Assembly (NCBI RefSeq): GCF_040548875.1
Contig: NZ_JBEPSJ010000001.1
Coordinates: 1,612,001 to 1,676,000, forward strand
DNA from: Conyzicola nivalis_A
GTDB taxonomy: Bacteria; Actinomycetota; Actinomycetes; Actinomycetales; Microbacteriaceae
Length of the DNA stretch: 64,000 nt
Direction of reading: 5' to 3'
Shown: one piece after another, positions 60,367 to 64,000 of the stretch
How the letters are laid out: each line of letters begins with the position of its first letter
Position numbering within the stretch: position 1 is the first letter of the stretch
Notes under the pieces: model-generated
Databases searched by the model: none
The model's input: only the letters and a program-made list of their open reading frames with translations
Told to the model about the DNA's origin: nothing
Position numbers and translations under genes: made by a program

Positions 60367-61500
60367 CTACAGCCACTTGCGCCCGCGGAACACCGCGAAC
60401 AGCGCGCCGCCGATAGCCACCATCGCCAGCAGCGCCGCCGGGTAGCCGAACTCCCAGTCGAGCTCGGGCATGATCGCGAAGTTCATGCCGTAGATTCCGG
60501 TGACGAGCGTCGGGGCGAAGAAGATGGCCGCCCACGCCGAGATCTTGCGTGCCTCCTCCGCCTGGCGGTTGCTCGACTCGGTGATCTTCTGCATGTCGTC
60601 GTTCTGGCGTTGCGCCACGAGGGTGCCGTTCACGGTGAGGATGTCGCGCAGCAGTGTGCGGAATTCCTCGATGCGCTCGTTCACGTGCTCGACGTGGTCT
60701 GCGACGTCGCGCAGGTACTGCTGCAGGTCGACGGCGATCGAGTACTTGTCGAACCCGCTCGACAGCTGATCGAGGATCTCGATGAGCGGCTGGGCAGCGC
60801 GCTGGAAGTCGATGACCTCGCGCGACAGCTCGTAGATGCGCCTGGACACGCGCGGATCGCCGTCGAACACCTGCGTCTCGATCTCGTCGATGTCCTTCGC
60901 GATGCCGGCGACCACGGGCGCGTAGCCGTCGACGACCGCGTCGAGGATCGCGTACAGCACCGCCTCGGTGCCGCGGGCCAGCAGGTCGGGCGACTCCTCG
61001 AGACGGGCGCGCACGAGCGAGAGGTCGGGCGACTCGGCGTGGCGCACGGTGATGACGAAGTTGCGGCCGATGAACACGTGCAGTTCGCCGAATTCGACCT
61101 CCTCCTCGCTGTCGAGGTAGCGCGCGGCCCGGAGCACCACGAACAGTGTGTCGCCGTAGCGCTCGAGTTTCGGACGCTGGTGCGCGAGCACCGCGTCTTC
61201 GACCGCGAGCTCGTGCAGGCCGAACTGGCCCGCGAGCGAGGTCAGCTCGTCGGCGGAGGGGCGGTAGAGGCCGATCCAGGCCATAGATCCGTCGTGCCGG
61301 TCGAGGGCGGAGTAGGTCGCGCCGAGCGAATCGAGCTTCTCGATGCGGCACCCGTCGACGTAGATCGCGTTGTTGACGAGGCTCGACCGGCCCACCGGCG
61401 CCTCGGCGGCACGCAGGTCGACGGGTTCTGCGGCGGGAACGGGCTTGCTGCGGGAGAGGCCGCGAAACGGCTTGCGAAAGTCGGGGGCCATATCAGCCAC
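60367..61500 (-). CDS. corA: CorA-family magnesium/cobalt transporter
   Basis: 377 residues. Long cytoplasmic N-terminal domain, two C-terminal membrane segments and the GMN motif in TGIYGMNFAIMPE (about residue 340). Pentameric channel for Mg2+ in the membrane. GTG start; upstream lies a REP-like inverted repeat. Independent gene between recG and the acyl-CoA dehydrogenase. Confidence 0.95.
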   Translation of the reverse strand: MADMAPDFRKPFRGLSRSKPVPAAEPVDLRAAEAPVGRSSLVNNAIYVDGCRIEKLDSLGATYSALDRHDGSMAWIGLYRPSADELTSLAGQFGLHELAVEDAVLAHQRPKLERYGDTLFVVLRAARYLDSEEEVEFGELHVFIGRNFVITVRHAESPDLSLVRARLEESPDLLARGTEAVLYAILDAVVDGYAPVVAGIAKDIDEIETQVFDGDPRVSRRIYELSREVIDFQRAAQPLIEILDQLSSGFDKYSIAVDLQQYLRDVADHVEHVNERIEEFRTLLRDILTVNGTLVAQRQNDDMQKITESSNRQAEEARKISAWAAIFFAPTLVTGIYGMNFAIMPELDWEFGYPAALLAMVAIGGALFAVFRGRKWL

Positions 61501-61534
61501 GGTACGCCCGTCGGGTGAACGTGCGGTGCCACGC

Positions 61535-61591
61535 TCTCTCAGCCTGTCGAAGCGCCATTTCGGCAGGCGCCCTTCGACAGGCTCAGGGACC
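61535..61591. repeat. REP-like inverted-repeat element between corA and the acyl-CoA dehydrogenase
   Basis: AGCCTGTCGAAG (61541-61552) and its inverted copy CTTCGACAGGCT (61572-61583) around a 19-nt centre, with weaker pairing outside. It stands just after the dehydrogenase stop and may work as a terminator. Confidence 0.75.
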
Positions 61592-61596
61592 GTGGC

Positions 61597-63309
61597 TCAG
61601 AGGTCGAACGCGTAGCCGTTCGACTCGCGCACCGCCTTGCCCAGTTGCTTCGTCGCCCCGTCGGAGTTGATCTCGAGCGAGCGCAGGTCGCGGCCCACCT
61701 GCCGGGCGGTGCTCTCGCAGAAGTTCACGGCGAGCGCGCGCTCGGCGTGGGTCGCAGAGACGCCGTCACGCTCGGTGACCGCCGTGATGCGGCTGATGAC
61801 GGCGACCTGCGCATAGATTCCGGATGCGGCATCCGAGAGTCTCTTCTGGATCAGCTGCTTCTCCTGCACCTTCTTGCCGTGCCTGCGCAGCGCCGCCTCG
61901 GCCCGGTCGCGCAGTCGCGCCACCTGCTCGGAGACCGCGGAGACCTGCTTACCGACGCTCGCGTGCGCGCCGGCGAGCTTCTCGGGGCGCAGGGCGCGGT
62001 TGACGCGGCCGGCGACGTAGGGGGCGAGCACGCCGATGGCCTTCGCCGGGTCGCTGATCGTGAGGGAGCGCACGTCGGGCAGGGCCTCGCTGAGCGCCTT
62101 GATGCCGTTGAGGGCGACGTAGGCGCGCATCACGTCGTTGGCGCCCTCGAAGATCGGGAAGATGCGGAAGTCGCGCAACGCCTTGGAGAGGGGGTGGTCG
62201 TCCATGTAGGCGGTTCCGCCGTGCACCTGGAACGCCTTGTTGAGGGCTTTCCAGCCGACGTCGCTCGCGACGACCTTCGTCATCGCCGACTCGAGCGAGA
62301 AGTCGGCGACGCCGCGGTCGACGAGCCCGGTGGTCAGGTAGCTCATCGACTCGAGGCCGTAGATCTGCGTGTTCATCCAGGCCGCCTTCTCCTCGACGAG
62401 CTCGAAGTCGATGAGGGGCCGGCCGAACTGCTGGCGGGCATTGGCGTGCTCGAGGGTGTAGCCGAGGAATGTCTTCATGCCGCCGGCGATCGACGTGCCC
62501 ATCGACATGCGCCCGTTGTTCAGGGTGTTCATGGCGATGCGGAAGCCGTCGCCCGGCTCGCCCAGCAGGTTCTCCGCCGGCACGCGCACGTTGTTGAAGT
62601 GCACGCGCTGCAGGTTGTTCGCGCGGAGGCCGAGCGTGTCGAAGCGGGGTCCGGTGCTGAGGCCCTCGGTTCCCTTCTCGACGACGAGGGCGACGTGGCC
62701 GAGGTCGCTGCGCGCGAACACGGTGAGCACGTCCTTCGAGCCGTTGCCGATCCAGCGCTTCTCGCCGTTGAGGATCCAGCTGCCGTCGCTCTGCCGCTCG
62801 GCCCACGTCTCGAGGTTGTAGGCGTCGGAGCCGACGTTCGGCTCGGTGAGCACGAACGCGGCGAGCTTGCGCCCGGCCGCGAGGTCGGGCAACCAGCGGG
62901 CCTTCTGGTCGTCGTTGCCGTAGAGGTAGATGGGCTTGGTACCGATCGACTGGTGCACGCCCATAACGACGGCGAGCGCGCCGTCTGAGCGGCCGAACTC
63001 CTCCATCACCCGGCAGTAGCCGGTCTGGCTGAGGCCCTGGCCGCCGTACTGCTCGTCGACGAACAGCCCGAGCAGGCCGCGCTCTCCGAGGTCGCGGATC
63101 GTGTCGTCGCCGACCCAGCGGTCGGCCTCGGCCTTCCACGGGTCGTAGGTGTTCGCGAGGTAGTCGCGTGCGCTGCCCGCGAGGGCTTCGACCTTCGTGC
63201 GCTCCGCGGACTCGAGCAACGGGTATGGCATCACGAGCTCGGAGTGGGTGTTTCCGAGGAAGAGAGCCTTGGTGAAGGAGGGCTTGGATGAACGATCGAC
63301 GCTGGCCAT
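61597..63309 (-). CDS. Acyl-CoA dehydrogenase with long C-terminal extension (VLCAD/ACAD9-like)
   Basis: 570 residues; the classical four-helix/beta/four-helix core (about 40-420) has YCRVMEEFGRSDGALAVVMG, FVLTEPNVGSDAYNLETWAE (FAD), RMSMGTSIAGGMKTFLGYTL and QVHGGTAYMDDHPLSKALRD with IFEGANDVMRAYV. An extra helical domain of about 150 residues follows, as in very-long-chain acyl-CoA dehydrogenases. FAD-dependent first step of beta-oxidation; chain length uncertain. Leaderless: CACAAT 7 bases before the ATG. Divergent from rsmD. Confidence 0.92.
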   Translation of the reverse strand: MASVDRSSKPSFTKALFLGNTHSELVMPYPLLESAERTKVEALAGSARDYLANTYDPWKAEADRWVGDDTIRDLGERGLLGLFVDEQYGGQGLSQTGYCRVMEEFGRSDGALAVVMGVHQSIGTKPIYLYGNDDQKARWLPDLAAGRKLAAFVLTEPNVGSDAYNLETWAERQSDGSWILNGEKRWIGNGSKDVLTVFARSDLGHVALVVEKGTEGLSTGPRFDTLGLRANNLQRVHFNNVRVPAENLLGEPGDGFRIAMNTLNNGRMSMGTSIAGGMKTFLGYTLEHANARQQFGRPLIDFELVEEKAAWMNTQIYGLESMSYLTTGLVDRGVADFSLESAMTKVVASDVGWKALNKAFQVHGGTAYMDDHPLSKALRDFRIFPIFEGANDVMRAYVALNGIKALSEALPDVRSLTISDPAKAIGVLAPYVAGRVNRALRPEKLAGAHASVGKQVSAVSEQVARLRDRAEAALRRHGKKVQEKQLIQKRLSDAASGIYAQVAVISRITAVTERDGVSATHAERALAVNFCESTARQVGRDLRSLEINSDGATKQLGKAVRESNGYAFDL

Positions 63310-63389
63310 GCATCCGATTGTGTGGATTCTCTGGCGGTCTCGCCAACGCTTTGTCGCATCCCTACTACGAAGGCCCGGTGGAATCCCGG

Positions 63390-63395
63390 TACCGT
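63390..63395 (+). promoter_or_regulatory. Predicted -10 box of a leaderless rsmD transcript
   Basis: TACCGT, 7 bases before the ATG at 63403; no ribosome-binding site. Confidence 0.45.
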
Positions 63396-63402
63396 TGGGG
63401 CA

Positions 63403-63972
63403 ATGACCCGCATCATCTCCGGCTTCGCCGGTTCGCTCACGCTCGCCGTTCCCCGCTCGGGCACACGCCCCACGAGCGACCGGGTGCGTGAGGCGATCTT
63501 CTCCGCGCTCGACGCGCGGGGGGCGCTCGACGGTGCCCGGGTCGTCGACCTGTACGCGGGCACCGGTTCGCTCGGGCTGGAGGCGGCCTCCCGCGGCGCC
63601 GCGCACGTGACCCTGGTCGAGATGGGGCCCGCCGCCGTGAAGGCCTGTCGCGCGAACGCGGCCCTCGTGCTGCGCTCACGGCCGAAGGGCAGCGCGCTGG
63701 CGATCGAGACGTCGGGCCAGGCCGTCGACGCGTTCCTCGCTCCCTCGGTCGCGATCTGGGACGTGGTCTTCCTCGACCCGCCGTACGACCTCGGCGAGGC
63801 CGAGCTGGCGCATACGCTGGCGCTGCTCGCCCCGCGCGTCTCCCCCGACGCGGTTGTCGTGCTCGAGCGCAGCTCGCGCAGCCCCCAGCCGCAGCTGCCC
63901 GCCGGCCTCGAGGTCGAGCGTCGCAAGGACTACGGCGACACGACCCTCTGGTGGCTCGGCGCCGCCGAGTAG
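63403..63972 (+). CDS. rsmD: 16S rRNA (guanine966-N2)-methyltransferase RsmD
   Basis: 189 residues. MTRIISGFAGSLTLAVPRSG, TRPTSDRVREAIFSAL, SAM motif VVDLYAGTGSLGLEAASRG, and catalytic VVFLDPPYDL (DPPY). It methylates G966 of 16S rRNA. The longer frame from 63322 is not used because the family begins MTRIISG. Usually with recG and coaD; here it is on the other strand. Confidence 0.96.
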   Translation: MTRIISGFAGSLTLAVPRSGTRPTSDRVREAIFSALDARGALDGARVVDLYAGTGSLGLEAASRGAAHVTLVEMGPAAVKACRANAALVLRSRPKGSALAIETSGQAVDAFLAPSVAIWDVVFLDPPYDLGEAELAHTLALLAPRVSPDAVVVLERSSRSPQPQLPAGLEVERRKDYGDTTLWWLGAAE

Positions 63973-63976
63973 CCTG

Positions 63977-64000
63977 CTACGCCCAGGGCATCTCGCCCGA
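63977..64000 (-). CDS. Possible C-terminus of the next gene (runs off right edge)
   Basis: On the minus strand seven open codons (S-G-E-M-P-W-A) end in TAG at 63977-63979, 4 bp after the convergent rsmD stop. Too short to name or to prove. Confidence 0.2.
   Translation of the reverse strand, partial: SGEMPWA

Overview
The window is about 70% G+C, gene-dense and plasmid-free in character. Its gene set (Ffh/FtsY/SMC/MutM/RNase III/L32/YceD order, F420 biosynthesis, abundant GTG starts, leaderless -10 boxes 6-8 nt before start codons) points to the chromosome of an actinobacterium, most likely family Microbacteriaceae. The genus cannot be fixed from the sequence. No rRNA, tRNA, transposase, integrase or CRISPR array was found.

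Layout from left to right. 1-2.75 kb: the 5' part of an assimilatory-type nitrate reductase, translationally coupled to a NarK transporter, with a GlnR-like box upstream. 2.9-4.2 kb: rpsP-khpA-rimM. 4.4-7.5 kb: a DMT exporter, a YbdK-type carboxylate-amine ligase and an LLM flavin/F420 oxidoreductase. 7.5-10.7 kb: ffh and ftsY, with a gamma carbonic anhydrase between them. 10.7-15.3 kb: two paralogous small membrane proteins flanking an LLM oxidoreductase/GH13 trehalose-synthase-like pair, then a histidine phosphatase. 15.3-15.97 kb: a gene-free, repeat-rich convergent region. 16-19.6 kb: smc. 19.7-22.5 kb: two tandem double-GNAT acetyltransferases and a lipoprotein.

22.5-37.5 kb is a minus-strand sugar-acid catabolic block. 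It contains uxaC-uxuB-manD-gntK (glucuronate to 2-keto-3-deoxygluconate), a LacI regulator, a peptide-type ABC transporter with a fused permease/ATPase, and a four-gene set of two Gfo/Idh/MocA dehydrogenases and two TIM-barrel isomerase/epimerase-like proteins. Four copies of one palindrome (TTGRCAAnCGATTGnCAA type) sit at the three promoters of this block, each time covering the predicted -35. Together these suggest one LacI-controlled regulon for uptake and opening of a hexuronate-containing glycoside.

37.6-40.0 kb returns to housekeeping genes (yceD-rpmF-rnc-mutM). 40.2-45.0 kb is a reductive-pyrimidine-type catabolic operon (beta-ureidopropionase-like amidase, dihydropyrimidinase, LLM oxidoreductase, class III aminotransferase). 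45.1-49.7 kb is a MoxR-DUF58-transglutaminase operon. 49.8-53.4 kb holds the coenzyme F420 genes cofD, cofC and cofE with an FGD-like LLM enzyme. A TetR gene with a perfect palindromic operator follows, then a GH114 lipoprotein, a Lys/Ala-rich histone-H1-like protein, coaD, a LysR/DMT divergent pair, recG, corA, an acyl-CoA dehydrogenase and rsmD.

Two themes recur. Four LLM-class flavin/F420 enzymes are spread over the window beside F420 biosynthesis genes. A REP-like short repeat (core CTTCGACnnGCTCAG) occurs between genes and also in-frame inside recG, mutM and one LLM gene.
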